Positions 8,150 through 15,990 of a stretch of 64,000 nucleotides of DNA are shown here, piece by piece. Location: positions 1-64,000 of the forward strand of contig NZ_LQBK01000005.1 of assembly GCF_001483755.1 (NCBI RefSeq), in the 5' to 3' direction. Origin of the DNA: Kocuria rosea subsp. polaris. Its GTDB lineage: Bacteria; Actinomycetota; Actinomycetes; Actinomycetales; Micrococcaceae. The translations under genes and the position numbers were made by a program. The notes beneath the pieces are model-generated. The model did no database searches, was not told the origin of the DNA, and worked only from the letters and a program-made list of their open reading frames with translations. How positions within the stretch are numbered: the first letter of the stretch is position 1; each line of letters starts with the position of its first letter.

Positions 8150-9580
8150 ATGACGCTCAGCACAGATCTCAGCGGTCCCTGTTCGTGGGACATCCGGACC
8201 ACTCGGGCGGAGCTGACGGCGGGCCGGATCAGCCACGTGGAGCACCTCGACGCCCTGCTGGAGCGCCTGCCCGCGGCGCGGCGGCTGGGCGCGGTGATCA
8301 GCGCGGACCCGGAGCTGGCGCGGATCTTCGCCCATGCGCTGGACCGGCGGCAGACGCGGGGCCCGCTGACGGGGATCCCGCTGGCGGTCAAGGACATCGT
8401 GGACGTCGCGGGGTTCCCGACCACGGGCGGCACGCGAGCGCTCGAACGGGACGTGGTGGGCCGGGACGCCCCGGCGGTGGCCCGGCTGCGCGAGGCGGGC
8501 GCCCTGTTCACCCTGAAGACGAACCTGCACGAGCTGTCCTTCGGCATCACGTCCAACAACGGCTCGTTCGGCCCCGTGCGCCACCCCGCCGACCCGGCGC
8601 TGAGCCCCGGCGGCAGCAGCGGGGGCTCGGCGGTGGCCGTGGCGGTGGGCCTGGTCCCGGCGGCGGTCGCCGCGGACACCGGGGGCTCGGCCCGGATCCC
8701 CGCCGCCCTCTGCGGGATCGTGGGGTTCCGGCCCACGCTGGGCCGCTACCCGTCGTCGGGCGTCCTGCCGATCGCCCACTCGCGGGACACGATCGGCCCC
8801 ATGGCCCGGACCGTGGACGACGTGGTGCTGCTGGACGCCCTGCTCGCGGGCGAGCACCCGCACGGCGCGCCCGGTGCGCGCCACCTGGAGTTCGACGACG
8901 AGGGGCCCGGCCCGCTGCACGGCGTCCGGCTGGGGGTGCCCGAGCTGTTCCTGGAGGACCTGGAGCCGGGTGTGGACTCGGTCTTCGGCGCGGCCCTGCG
9001 GGCGCTCGAGGCCGCCGGTGCAGAGCTCGTGGGCGTCGACGTCCGGCCGGCCCGCGAGCTGGCCGCCGCGGCCGGGATGACGATCGCCCTCCACGAGTTC
9101 CTGCCCGATCTGCAGACCTACCTGGAGGCGCGCGGCACGGGGCACTCCCTCGACGAGGTCCGGGACGGGATCGGCAGCCCGGACGTGCGGCGGATCTGGG
9201 AGCTGGCGCAGGTCTTCCGCGCCGCCGACGACGACTACCGGGCGGCCCAGGAGGAGCGCCGGCTGGCCCTGCGGCTGTACACGGGGGCGATCCAGGGCCA
9301 GGGGGTGACGGCCCTGGTGCAGCCGACGTGCCCGCTGACGGCCCGGCCGATCGGCGACGACGAGACCGTGGAGCTCAACGGCCGGCGCGTGCCCACCTTC
9401 GACACCTTCACCCGCCACTCCGACCTGGCGGGCATCCTCGGCACCCCGGGGATCAGCATCCCCGCCGGGCGCACCGCGGAGGGCCTGCCGGTGGGCCTGG
9501 AGCTCGCGGCGGGCCCGGGCGCGGACGCCGTGCTGCTCGACCTGGCGCGCACCGTGGAGGCGCTGCTGCGCGACCAGTGA
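8150..9580 (+). CDS. Amidase signature family hydrolase
   Basis: This is a 476-residue cytoplasmic amidase of the GatA/indoleacetamide hydrolase superfamily, which cleaves amides to acid plus ammonia. The Ser-cisSer-Lys triad is visible: lysine in LAVKDIVDVAGFPTTGGT (near residue 80) and serines in GGSSGGS (154-160). The ATG at 8150 begins MTLSTDLSGP; an ATG at 8143 is out of frame. The gene diverges from dnaB and lies 167 bases before a substrate-binding lipoprotein gene, which might supply an amide substrate. Substrate cannot be predicted, and it is not GatA because gatBC are absent and the C-terminal half differs. Confidence 0.88.
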   Translation: MTLSTDLSGPCSWDIRTTRAELTAGRISHVEHLDALLERLPAARRLGAVISADPELARIFAHALDRRQTRGPLTGIPLAVKDIVDVAGFPTTGGTRALERDVVGRDAPAVARLREAGALFTLKTNLHELSFGITSNNGSFGPVRHPADPALSPGGSSGGSAVAVAVGLVPAAVAADTGGSARIPAALCGIVGFRPTLGRYPSSGVLPIAHSRDTIGPMARTVDDVVLLDALLAGEHPHGAPGARHLEFDDEGPGPLHGVRLGVPELFLEDLEPGVDSVFGAALRALEAAGAELVGVDVRPARELAAAAGMTIALHEFLPDLQTYLEARGTGHSLDEVRDGIGSPDVRRIWELAQVFRAADDDYRAAQEERRLALRLYTGAIQGQGVTALVQPTCPLTARPIGDDETVELNGRRVPTFDTFTRHSDLAGILGTPGISIPAGRTAEGLPVGLELAAGPGADAVLLDLARTVEALLRDQ

Positions 9581-9609
9581 GCCCGTCCGGTTCTCTTCGG
9601 GGGACAACG

Positions 9610-9634
9610 CAACGGTTCAGAGCCACAACCGTTG
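9610..9634. promoter_or_regulatory. Operator-like inverted repeat
   Basis: CAACGGTT (9610-9617) and AACCGTTG (9627-9634) are perfect inverted 8-mers, 9 bases apart, and the right arm overlaps the predicted -35 box of the lipoprotein gene. A further half-site CAACGGT lies at 9642-9648 within the promoter spacer. This layout is typical of a repressor site; the regulator is unknown. Confidence 0.5.
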
Positions 9635-9661
9635 ACGAATCCAACGGTCTGCCTCTACGGT
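9632..9661 (+). promoter_or_regulatory. Predicted promoter of the binding-lipoprotein gene
   Basis: A -35 TTGACG (9632-9637) and a -10 TACGGT (9656-9661, TAnnnT pattern) are separated by 18 bases, about 85 bases before the ATG of the lipoprotein gene. The -35 overlaps the inverted repeat, consistent with repression. Confidence 0.45.
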
Positions 9662-9747
9662 GAGGACACCGGCGTGCGTGATGCATGTCACAGCGGATTC
9701 ACCGGTGCCGGCCGCCGGCAGGACCGACCCGAGGAAGAGGACCCACC

Positions 9748-10716
9748 ATGAAGCACCCGTTCGCCGGCGCAGCCGCCGTCGGAACCGTCCTGACGTTCGC
9801 CCTGACCGCCTGCGGCGGCGGGGGGACCACCGGCGGGGGCGGCGAGGAGCTGCAGCCGCTCACCATCGGCGTCATCCCCATCGCGCCGTCCGCGCCCGTG
9901 CAGCTCGCCCTGGACGAGGGGATCTTCGAGGACCACGGCCTGGACGTCACGATCGAGACCGCCCAGGGCGGTGCGGCCATGCTCCCGGCCGTCTCGGGCG
10001 GATCCATGGACATCGGCGTGGGCAACCCGCTCTCGGTCATCCTCGCCAAGGACCAGGGCCTCGACATGAAGATCCTCAGCGGCTACAGCAGCTCCCTGCC
10101 CGAGGGCGAGGACATCACCGGTGTCGCCGCCAACCGGGACGCGGGCATCGCCTCCTGGGCCGACCTGGCCGGCAAGCGGGTCGCCGTGAACACGGTCAAC
10201 GGCCAGGGCGACCTGACCATCAAGGAGGCCGTGAGCCAGGACGGCGGCGACCCCGACGCCGTGGAGTTCGTGGAGATGCCCTTCCAGGACATGCCGGCCC
10301 AGCTGGACCGCGGGGAGATCGACGCCGCCTGGGTCCCGGAGCCGTTCCTGACCCAGTTGATCAACGGCGAGCAGACCGAGCTGGTCGGCTACAACTACCA
10401 GGACACGGTGCCGGGCCTCGACACCATGGTCACCTTCAGCAGCGCCGCGTTCGCCGAGGAGAACCCGGAGGTCCTCGAGAACTACGACGCCGCGATCGAG
10501 GACGCGCTCGAGTTCGCGCAGAACAACCCGGAGCGGGTGCGCGAGACCCTGGTGAGCTTCCTCAACATGCCGGAGGAGGTCGCCGCCGACCTCCGGCTGG
10601 AGGAGTTCGACGCGGAGGTGGACCGCGACGAGCTCGAGACGCTCTCGGAGCTGATGCTGAAGTACGACGTGATCTCGAACGAGGCGAACCTGGACGAGAT
10701 CATCCAGGCGGACTAG
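9748..10716 (+). CDS. ABC transporter substrate-binding lipoprotein (NMT1/SsuA-like)
   Basis: This 322-residue protein has a signal peptide ending in a lipobox (FALTAC|GGG), so it should be anchored to the outer face of the membrane. The mature part follows the periplasmic-binding fold of the SsuA/NMT1/ThiY group (LTIGVIPIAPSAPVQLALDE, DHGLDVTIETAQGG, GNPLSVILAKDQG). Members bind alkanesulfonates, nitrate, thiamine precursors or similar small ligands. No permease or ATPase gene follows, so it is an orphan here. A ribosome-binding site GAGGAAGAGG precedes the ATG. Its TAG stop interlocks with that of the convergent patatin gene in a shared CTAG. Confidence 0.85.
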   Translation: MKHPFAGAAAVGTVLTFALTACGGGGTTGGGGEELQPLTIGVIPIAPSAPVQLALDEGIFEDHGLDVTIETAQGGAAMLPAVSGGSMDIGVGNPLSVILAKDQGLDMKILSGYSSSLPEGEDITGVAANRDAGIASWADLAGKRVAVNTVNGQGDLTIKEAVSQDGGDPDAVEFVEMPFQDMPAQLDRGEIDAAWVPEPFLTQLINGEQTELVGYNYQDTVPGLDTMVTFSSAAFAEENPEVLENYDAAIEDALEFAQNNPERVRETLVSFLNMPEEVAADLRLEEFDAEVDRDELETLSELMLKYDVISNEANLDEIIQAD

Positions 10717-11786
10717 ATCTCCGGGTCCGGCCGCGCCGGCGGGAAGTCGTCGGCGCGGTCGATGGCCTCCTCGGTCATCCGCCGGCCGAGCTCGATGAGC
10801 TCCCCGGCGCGGTGGAAGTCCAGCAGCCGCCCGGCGCTCTTCGGCACGGTGACGAGGAGGTCGGGCGGATAGCCGGCCAGCCGGTAGCGCAGCACCATGG
10901 ACTGCAGCACCTCGAGGGACAGCTGCATGACGTCGAGCGTGCGCAGCCCCGCCGGCAGGACGCCGAACCCCTCCGCCACGGCCTCCTCGACGGCCTCCTC
11001 GACGACGTCCTGCACGAGGGCCTCGCCCACGTCGGCCGGGCCGGCCCCGGTGGAGCGCAGGGACCGGGACGACGCGCCGCGGCCGCGCGTCTCCGCGAAG
11101 CGCTCCAGGACGCTGCGCGTCAGCTCGCGGTCCAGGACGTGGGAGGCGCCGCGGCGGAACCGCCCCACCCACTCCTCCGCGGGACGCGCGGCGGCCGTCT
11201 CGTGGGCGGGGACCCTGCCCTCCCCGGACTGCTGCCCCCCGGAGAGGGAGACCGCCACCGTCACGTCCGCGCGGGTGGCGACGGTCGCGGCGATGGGCAC
11301 GGGGTTCATGATCCCGCCGTCGGCGAGCAGCCGGCCGTTGAGCATGACGGGGGTGATGATGCTGGGCAGGGCGATCGACGCGCGGACGGCCACGTCCACC
11401 GGGCCCTCCTGGAACCAGACCTCCTTGCGGGCGAGCAGGTCCGTGGCCACCGCGGTGAAGGGGATGGGCAGGTCCTCGATGAGCGTGCCGTCGAGCAGCT
11501 CGCGCACCTTCGCCATGATCTTCTCCGCCCGGATCACCCCGGGCGCCGAGGGGGACGGGTCCAGCAGCCGCAGCACGTCCCGCTGGCTCAGCCCCAGCAC
11601 CCACTGCGCGTACGCCTCCATCCGGCCGGCGGCGTGGAGCCCGCCCACGAGGGCCCCCATGGAGCTTCCCGCGACGGTCACGATGTCGTAGCCGCGCTCC
11701 TCGAGGACCTGGATGGCACCGATGTGCGCGTAGCCGCGGGCGCCGCCGCTGCCCAGCGCCAGGGCCACACGAGTGCGTGGGGACAT
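10713..11786 (-). CDS. Patatin-like phospholipase / RssA-type esterase
   Basis: This 357-residue protein belongs to the patatin/NTE family of serine acyl hydrolases. The oxyanion-hole motif GSGGARGYAHIG lies at residues 12-23, the nucleophile elbow GSSMG puts the serine at 42, and the catalytic aspartate is in LLADGGIMNP. The C-terminal half carries an acidic helical stretch (EEAVEEAVAEGFG) outside the core fold. The ATG at 11786 was chosen because GGAGGAGGAG precedes it; the frame stays open further upstream. Its upstream region is a DnaA-box cluster. The substrate is unknown. Confidence 0.87.
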   Translation of the reverse strand: MSPRTRVALALGSGGARGYAHIGAIQVLEERGYDIVTVAGSSMGALVGGLHAAGRMEAYAQWVLGLSQRDVLRLLDPSPSAPGVIRAEKIMAKVRELLDGTLIEDLPIPFTAVATDLLARKEVWFQEGPVDVAVRASIALPSIITPVMLNGRLLADGGIMNPVPIAATVATRADVTVAVSLSGGQQSGEGRVPAHETAAARPAEEWVGRFRRGASHVLDRELTRSVLERFAETRGRGASSRSLRSTGAGPADVGEALVQDVVEEAVEEAVAEGFGVLPAGLRTLDVMQLSLEVLQSMVLRYRLAGYPPDLLVTVPKSAGRLLDFHRAGELIELGRRMTEEAIDRADDFPPARPDPEI

Positions 11787-12188
11787 CCGCCGCTCCTCCT
11801 CCGCAGGGGCTTCCGGGCCGCTCCGTCCCGGGTGCCCCGAGCCTAGCCCGCCGGTCGCCGTCCGCGGAGGGCAACCGGCGCGCGGAGGACCGGAAACCCT
11901 ACCAGCCGACGCGGTTTTCCACCCTGTGGACAACCGGTGGAAAACGCCGTGGACGGCTGTGCACAGGTTGGGGAGAAGGCTGTGGAAAGAGTGCTGTGGA
12001 ACTCCGCGAAATCGGCTCTGACCTGAGCTGATGTCGATGCACACCCTGTGCAGGGACAGTGCGGACAACACCGGCACCGTCCACAACACTGTGTTTTTCA
12101 CCTCGTGCTCCGGCCCACGTCGGAGGCCCCTGCCGGAGGTCCCTCGGGCGGGGCCGCCGCACCCCGGCGGAGCGCCGCGCCGGGGCGG
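11787..12188. other. Intergenic region with oriC-like DnaA-box cluster
   Basis: This 402-base gap includes one perfect actinobacterial DnaA box in inverse orientation (TGTGGACAA, 11925-11933) and several near matches between about 11915 and 12090 (TGTGGAAAG, TGTGGAACT, GTCCACAAC, GCGGACAAC). Positions 11958-11978 match 59919-59939 at 20 of 21 bases and more loosely resemble oriC at 45852-45877. No gene is seen. It could titrate DnaA or let DnaA control the patatin gene; both are inference. Confidence 0.6.
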
Positions 12189-12497
12189 TCAGGCCACTGA
12201 GACGAGCAGCGCCAGCCACAGCAGCGGGTGGCACAGTACCGACAGGCCCAGCAGCACCAGGAACCGGACCCGGGCGGCCGCGAACCCGACGGCTCCCGCG
12301 AGGGCCACCACCGCCGTGACGGTCGCCCCCACGGCTGCCGCGACGAACCCGATCACGAAGAACGCCATGGAGGTCTCGGTCCCCGCGGAGTTGCCGCCCA
12401 GGAACGCCACGGCGAAAGCCAGTACCGTGAAGAGCAGGCACCCCACGCCGAACCAGTACAGGGCGGACGGTGTGACGCGGGAGATCAGGGAGGGCAT
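12189..12497 (-). CDS. Small integral membrane protein, function unknown
   Basis: This 102-residue protein is almost entirely hydrophobic, with three to four predicted membrane helices (around ALYWFGVGCLLFTVLAF, MAFFVIGFVAAAVGATVTAV, and FLVLLGLSVLCHPLLWLALLV). The ATG at 12497 gives MPSLISRVTPSALYW; an upstream ATG at 12530 adds an unlikely proline/glycine-rich extension. I do not recognise a family. It diverges from the methyltransferase gene. Confidence 0.6.
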   Translation of the reverse strand: MPSLISRVTPSALYWFGVGCLLFTVLAFAVAFLGGNSAGTETSMAFFVIGFVAAAVGATVTAVVALAGAVGFAAARVRFLVLLGLSVLCHPLLWLALLVSVA

Positions 12498-12595
12498 GCA
12501 CCCATTGTCCCCCGGGGCGCCCGGCGGCACCGCCGCGCCGCCCGCGAGATCCGGAACCGCCCGACCCAGCCGCCCGAACCACCCAGGAGATGCCC

Positions 12596-13213
12596 GTGGA
12601 CGACAACCAGCGCATGTGGGAGGACCGGTACGCCTCCGGGGAGTCCTCCCCCGACGGCGCCCAGCCGCACCCGGAGGTCGCCGCCCTCCTGGACCGGGCG
12701 GACCGGCGACCCGCGGACGGCCCGCCGACCGCCCTCGACCTCGGGGCGGGCACCGGCCGCCACACCCTGGCCCTGGCGGGCGCCGGCTACGACCCCACCG
12801 CCGTGGACTTCTCCCCCAGCGCCGTGCGGACCGTCGCGGGTGCCCTGGCGGAGCGGGGCCTCCCGGGCCGCGCCCTGATCGCCGACCTGCGGACCTGGTC
12901 CCCCGAGCAGGAGCAGCGCTCGGGGCCGGACGCCGTGCCCCTGCAGTTCGACCTGATCGTCGCCGCGTACTTCCAGCACGACCTCTCCCTGCTCCGCCGC
13001 GCCGCCGAGTGGCTCGTTCCCGGGGGCCGGCTGCTGTGGATCACGCACGCCCCCGGCAGCGTCGAGGGGCCGCCCCCGACCGTGCCCCGGCCGACCCTGC
13101 AGGAGACCGTCGCCGTGCTCGAGGGCAAGGGCCTGGACCTGCTGCGCGCCGAGCAGGTGCGCACCACCGAGACGGCGCTCGACGTCGTCGTCGAGGCCGT
13201 CCGGCCCCGCTGA
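12596..13213 (+). CDS. Class I SAM-dependent methyltransferase
   Basis: This 205-residue protein has the SAM-binding motif I ALDLGAGTGRHTLALAGAGY, the motif II acid in VDFSPSAVRTV, and LQFDLIVAAYFQHD with LVPGGRLLWITHAPG as later motifs. The fold resembles small-molecule methyltransferases of the TehB/UbiE type; the substrate is unknown. The start is probably the GTG at 12596: the only Shine-Dalgarno (AGGAG, 12584-12588) sits seven bases before it and directly abuts the ATG at 12590. The gene ends at a strong hairpin shared with rplI. Confidence 0.82.
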   Translation: MDDNQRMWEDRYASGESSPDGAQPHPEVAALLDRADRRPADGPPTALDLGAGTGRHTLALAGAGYDPTAVDFSPSAVRTVAGALAERGLPGRALIADLRTWSPEQEQRSGPDAVPLQFDLIVAAYFQHDLSLLRRAAEWLVPGGRLLWITHAPGSVEGPPPTVPRPTLQETVAVLEGKGLDLLRAEQVRTTETALDVVVEAVRPR

Positions 13214-13242
13214 CCGGCACGCCCGGAGACCCCGGGAACGCG

Positions 13243-13278
13243 CAGAGGGCCCCCGCGGCGCACCGCGGGGGCCCTCTG
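13243..13278. terminator. Bidirectional terminator hairpin between methyltransferase gene and rplI
   Basis: CAGAGGGCCCCCGCGG and CCGCGGGGGCCCTCTG form a perfect 16-bp stem with a CGCA loop. It lies between two convergent stops, so it can serve both genes. There is no long T run on either side. Confidence 0.8.
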
Positions 13279-13303
13279 TGCTCGGACGGACCGGAGGAAC
13301 CGA

Positions 13304-13753
13304 TCAGGCCGGGACGACCTCGAACTCGACGTTCGCGTTGACGTCCTCGTGCAGGCGCACGGAGGCCTGGTACACACCGGTGGTCTTGATGTGCTGGTTC
13401 AGCTCGACCTTGCGCTTGTCCACGGCGCCGAGGCCGGCGGCCTCGACGGCCTTGGCGACGTCCTCGGCCTTGACGGTGCCGAAGAGGCGTCCCTCGGAGC
13501 CGGCCTTGACCGGGATGGTCACGGTGGCGGAGGTCAGCTTCTGGGCCAGGACCTGGGCGTCCTCGAGCGAGGCGACCTCGCGCGCGGCGCGGGCGGCCTT
13601 GATGCTCTCGATCTGCTTCTCACCGCCGCGCGACCACGGGGTCGCGAAGCCGCGCGGGAAGAGGTAGTTGCGGGCGTACCCGTTCTTGACCTCGACCACG
13701 TCACCGGCAGCGCCGAGACCCGTGACCTCGGTCGTCAGGATGATCTTTGCCAT
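13304..13753 (-). CDS. rplI: 50S ribosomal protein bL9
   Basis: This 149-residue protein is full-length bL9: the N-terminal rRNA-binding domain [20 protein letters not shown] with [16 protein letters not shown], a long connecting helix ([20 protein letters not shown]) and the C-terminal domain [17 protein letters not shown]. It is the last gene of rpsF-ssb-rpsR-rplI, 19 bases after rpsR. Confidence 0.98.
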   Translation of the reverse strand: MAKIILTTEVTGLGAAGDVVEVKNGYARNYLFPRGFATPWSRGGEKQIESIKAARAAREVASLEDAQVLAQKLTSATVTIPVKAGSEGRLFGTVKAEDVAKAVEAAGLGAVDKRKVELNQHIKTTGVYQASVRLHEDVNANVEFEVVPA

Positions 13754-13772
13754 GAGTGTCTGTCCTCTCTGA

Positions 13773-14009
13773 TCAGCGGCCGGCGCCGGAGTAGGGCAGC
13801 AGCGCGACCTCGCGGGCGTTCTTGATCGCCAGGGCGATCTTGCGCTGCTCCTGCACGGTCACACCGGTGACGCGGCGGGCGCGGATCTTGCCGCGATCGG
13901 AGATGAACTTGCGCAGCAGCGCAACGTCCTTGTAGTCGATCTCAGTGACTTTGGCAGCCTTGAGCGGGTTCTGCTTTGGTTTGGGCTTACGGAGTTCAGC
14001 CTTGGCCAT
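13773..14009 (-). CDS. rpsR: 30S ribosomal protein bS18
   Basis: This 78-residue protein has the bS18 core [20 protein letters not shown] and [19 protein letters not shown]. It contains no cysteine, so it is a zinc-independent form. It binds next to bS6, whose gene is in the same operon. The following gene is rplI. Confidence 0.98.
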   Translation of the reverse strand: MAKAELRKPKPKQNPLKAAKVTEIDYKDVALLRKFISDRGKIRARRVTGVTVQEQRKIALAIKNAREVALLPYSGAGR

Positions 14010-14087
14010 CGTGGTGCTCCTTGATCTTCGAGTGGAGCCCGCGGCTTGTCACCGCGGGATGGGGTGGATGGGAAAAGTGCGGAAGGT

Positions 14088-14726
14088 CTAGAACGGCGGT
14101 TCGTCGTCCTGGCCGCTGCCCCAGTCATAGTTCCCGCCGGAGGACTGGCTCCAGGGGTCGTTCTGGGGTGCTGCCTGCGGGGCGGGCTGACGCCCGCCGC
14201 CGGAGCGGCCGCCCTGGCCGAAGCCGGAGCCGCCGCCCTGCTGGCCGCCACCGAATCCGGAGTCGCCCCCGAACCCGCCGCCGGCCGGGGCGCCGGCGCC
14301 GAAGCCGCCGCCCTGCTGGCCGCCGCCACCGCCGCCGAAGCCGCCGCCCTGCCCGCCGGAGCGGGCGTTGCGGTTGACCTTCGCGGACGCGTAGCGCAGC
14401 GAGGGACCGACCTCGTCGACGTCGAGCTCGGTGACGGTGCGCCGCTCGCCTTCCTTGGTCTCGTAGGACCGCGACTTGAGCCGACCCTGGACGATGACGC
14501 GCATGCCCTTCTGCAGGGACTCCGCCACGTTCTCGGCCGCCTCCCGCCACACGGAGCAGCGCAGGAACAGGGTCTCCCCGTCCTTCCACTCGTTGGACTG
14601 GCGGTCGAAGGTGCGGGGCGTGGACGCAACGGTGAAGTTGGCCACGGCCGCACCCGACGGCGTGAAGCGCAGCTCGGGGTCAGCGGTCAGGTTGCCGATT
14701 ACGGTGATGACGGTGTCACCAGCCAT
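14088..14726 (-). CDS. ssb: Single-stranded DNA-binding protein
   Basis: This 212-residue SSB has the OB fold in the first ~115 residues ([56 protein letters not shown]). A long Gly/Gln-rich flexible linker follows, ending in the conserved acidic tip DDEPPF that recruits partner proteins. It is encoded between rpsF and rpsR, the usual arrangement. Confidence 0.98.
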   Translation of the reverse strand: MAGDTVITVIGNLTADPELRFTPSGAAVANFTVASTPRTFDRQSNEWKDGETLFLRCSVWREAAENVAESLQKGMRVIVQGRLKSRSYETKEGERRTVTELDVDEVGPSLRYASAKVNRNARSGGQGGGFGGGGGGQQGGGFGAGAPAGGGFGGDSGFGGGQQGGGSGFGQGGRSGGGRQPAPQAAPQNDPWSQSSGGNYDWGSGQDDEPPF

Positions 14727-14836
14727 GTGGACCTCCCGGGTCGAGGGTGTTCGCGGTCGTGCGGGACGTGCTGGGATCTCACAAGCATCTCACCGGGGGC
14801 CCGTCGGGGCGCCCTCGATGATCGGTCTGTGAAGTC

Positions 14837-15142
14837 CTACTCGGCGGAGATCTTCTGCTCTTCCGGGCGGATGATCTTGGTGCGCATGATGGCCTCGTTG
14901 AGGTTCAGGACGCGGTCGAGCTCCTGGGTGGTCTGCGGGGTCGCGGTGAAGCGCACGACCGCGTAGATGCCCTCGGTCTTCTTCTGGATCTCGTAGGCGA
15001 GGCGACGACGGCCCCAGATGTCGACGTTGTCGACGGTCCCGTTGTCCTTGGTGACGACATCGAGGAACTTCTTGAGAGTCGGCTCCACGGCACGATCCTC
15101 GACCTCGGGGTTGATGATCACCATCAGTTCGTACTCACGCAT
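14837..15142 (-). CDS. rpsF: 30S ribosomal protein bS6
   Basis: This 101-residue protein begins [20 protein letters not shown] and contains [20 protein letters not shown], both diagnostic of bS6. The ATG at 15142 is fixed by a perfect AAGGAGG seven to ten bases upstream; a longer frame reaching 15256 is the untranslated leader. It heads the rpsF-ssb-rpsR-rplI operon. Confidence 0.98.
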   Translation of the reverse strand: MREYELMVIINPEVEDRAVEPTLKKFLDVVTKDNGTVDNVDIWGRRRLAYEIQKKTEGIYAVVRFTATPQTTQELDRVLNLNEAIMRTKIIRPEEQKISAE

Positions 15143-15295
15143 GTTCGAACCCACCTCCTTCGGGCTGAGCGGCTGCGGTCCTTCCGCAGCAGGAGGTTCT
15201 GTAGCGTCGTCCGCGCGCCGGCGCCGCACGTCGGGCGGCGGGCACACAGACCTCACAACACTACTACATCCGCGGGCCCGGGCAGAACGGGGTGC

Positions 15296-15715
15296 TCACC
15301 AGCGGTAGGCGCTGCGGGCGATGGAGGCGTTCACGAAGGCCGTGCGGAACGGCATGGTGAAGATGTCCAGGAACATCAGCAGCGTCCACGGGATCAGGAA
15401 CAGGATCCCGACGCCGACCCCCGCCAGGGTCCAGCCCAGGCCGCCGAGGAACAGGTAGATCAGCCCCCAGACCGGCTGGCGCAGGTAGAACTTGTGGATC
15501 CCCAGCCAGCCCAGGAAGAGCCACAGGACGTAGGCGAGGACCACGGACTTCCCTCCCACCACGTTGACCACGGGCGGCCCGGGGTGCGGGGCGCCCTGCC
15601 CGCCCCCGCCGAACGGCTGTCCGGACGGTGCGCCGAACGGCGCCCGGGAGTACCCGGCGCGGCCGGGGTCGTTGTTCAGCGGGACGGGGCGGTAGTACTC
15701 GGGCTCGGGAGCCAC
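15296..15715 (-). CDS. TM2 domain-containing membrane protein
   Basis: This 139-residue protein has a Pro/Gly-rich N-terminal cytoplasmic tail followed by the TM2 signature: two helices around VLAYVLWLFLGWLGIHKFYL and GLIYLFLGGLGWTLAG, and a third hydrophobic stretch (ILFLIPWTLLMFLDIFTMP). The GHKFYL/GIHKFYL turn is typical. The start is GTG at 15715 with AAAGGA upstream. TM2 proteins have no settled function in bacteria. Confidence 0.85.
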   Translation of the reverse strand: MAPEPEYYRPVPLNNDPGRAGYSRAPFGAPSGQPFGGGGQGAPHPGPPVVNVVGGKSVVLAYVLWLFLGWLGIHKFYLRQPVWGLIYLFLGGLGWTLAGVGVGILFLIPWTLLMFLDIFTMPFRTAFVNASIARSAYRW

Positions 15716-15990
15716 GGGGGTCCTTTCGGCACGGACGGGGAGGCGGGAGGGCCGTTCCGCGGGGAGCGGCCCGACCGGTTCAACGGTCCGCCCGCGGGCG
15801 CTATTCCGGTGCGCCGCCGCGGCGGGACGCTCCGGGGCGCGGGCCGCGGCGGGCCGCTCGGCCGGGTGCCGCGGGAGCCCGTGCCCGGGCCCCGGGCGCG
15901 ACGCGAGGGGCGTTCCGATTAGGTTACGCTTTCCTTGCCAAATGATCGTCGCGCGGTCCCCGAGCGCCGCGCCCTCCGGAAGAGGCTCCG
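15716..15990. other. Divergent promoter region between TM2 gene and iron transporter
   Basis: The region holds the DtxR/IdeR-like box at 15919-15937. Otherwise it is very GC-rich, and I see no gene. Confidence 0.55.
15919..15937 (+). promoter_or_regulatory. DtxR/IdeR-type iron box upstream of the iron transporter operon
   Basis: TTAGGTTACGCTTTCCTTG matches the iron-box consensus TTAGGTTAGSCTAACCTAA at 14 of 19 positions, with both TTAGG and CCT cores kept. It ends 53 bases before the ATG of the binding-protein gene, inside the only patch of lower GC, so it probably overlaps the promoter. Iron-bound DtxR/IdeR would repress. Confidence 0.65.

Noticed and set aside
7000-9607. DnaB extended upstream to 9607
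   Set aside because: The frame remains open through the antisense of the amidase gene only because of GC richness. The DnaB N-terminus and ribosome-binding site fix the start near 8000.
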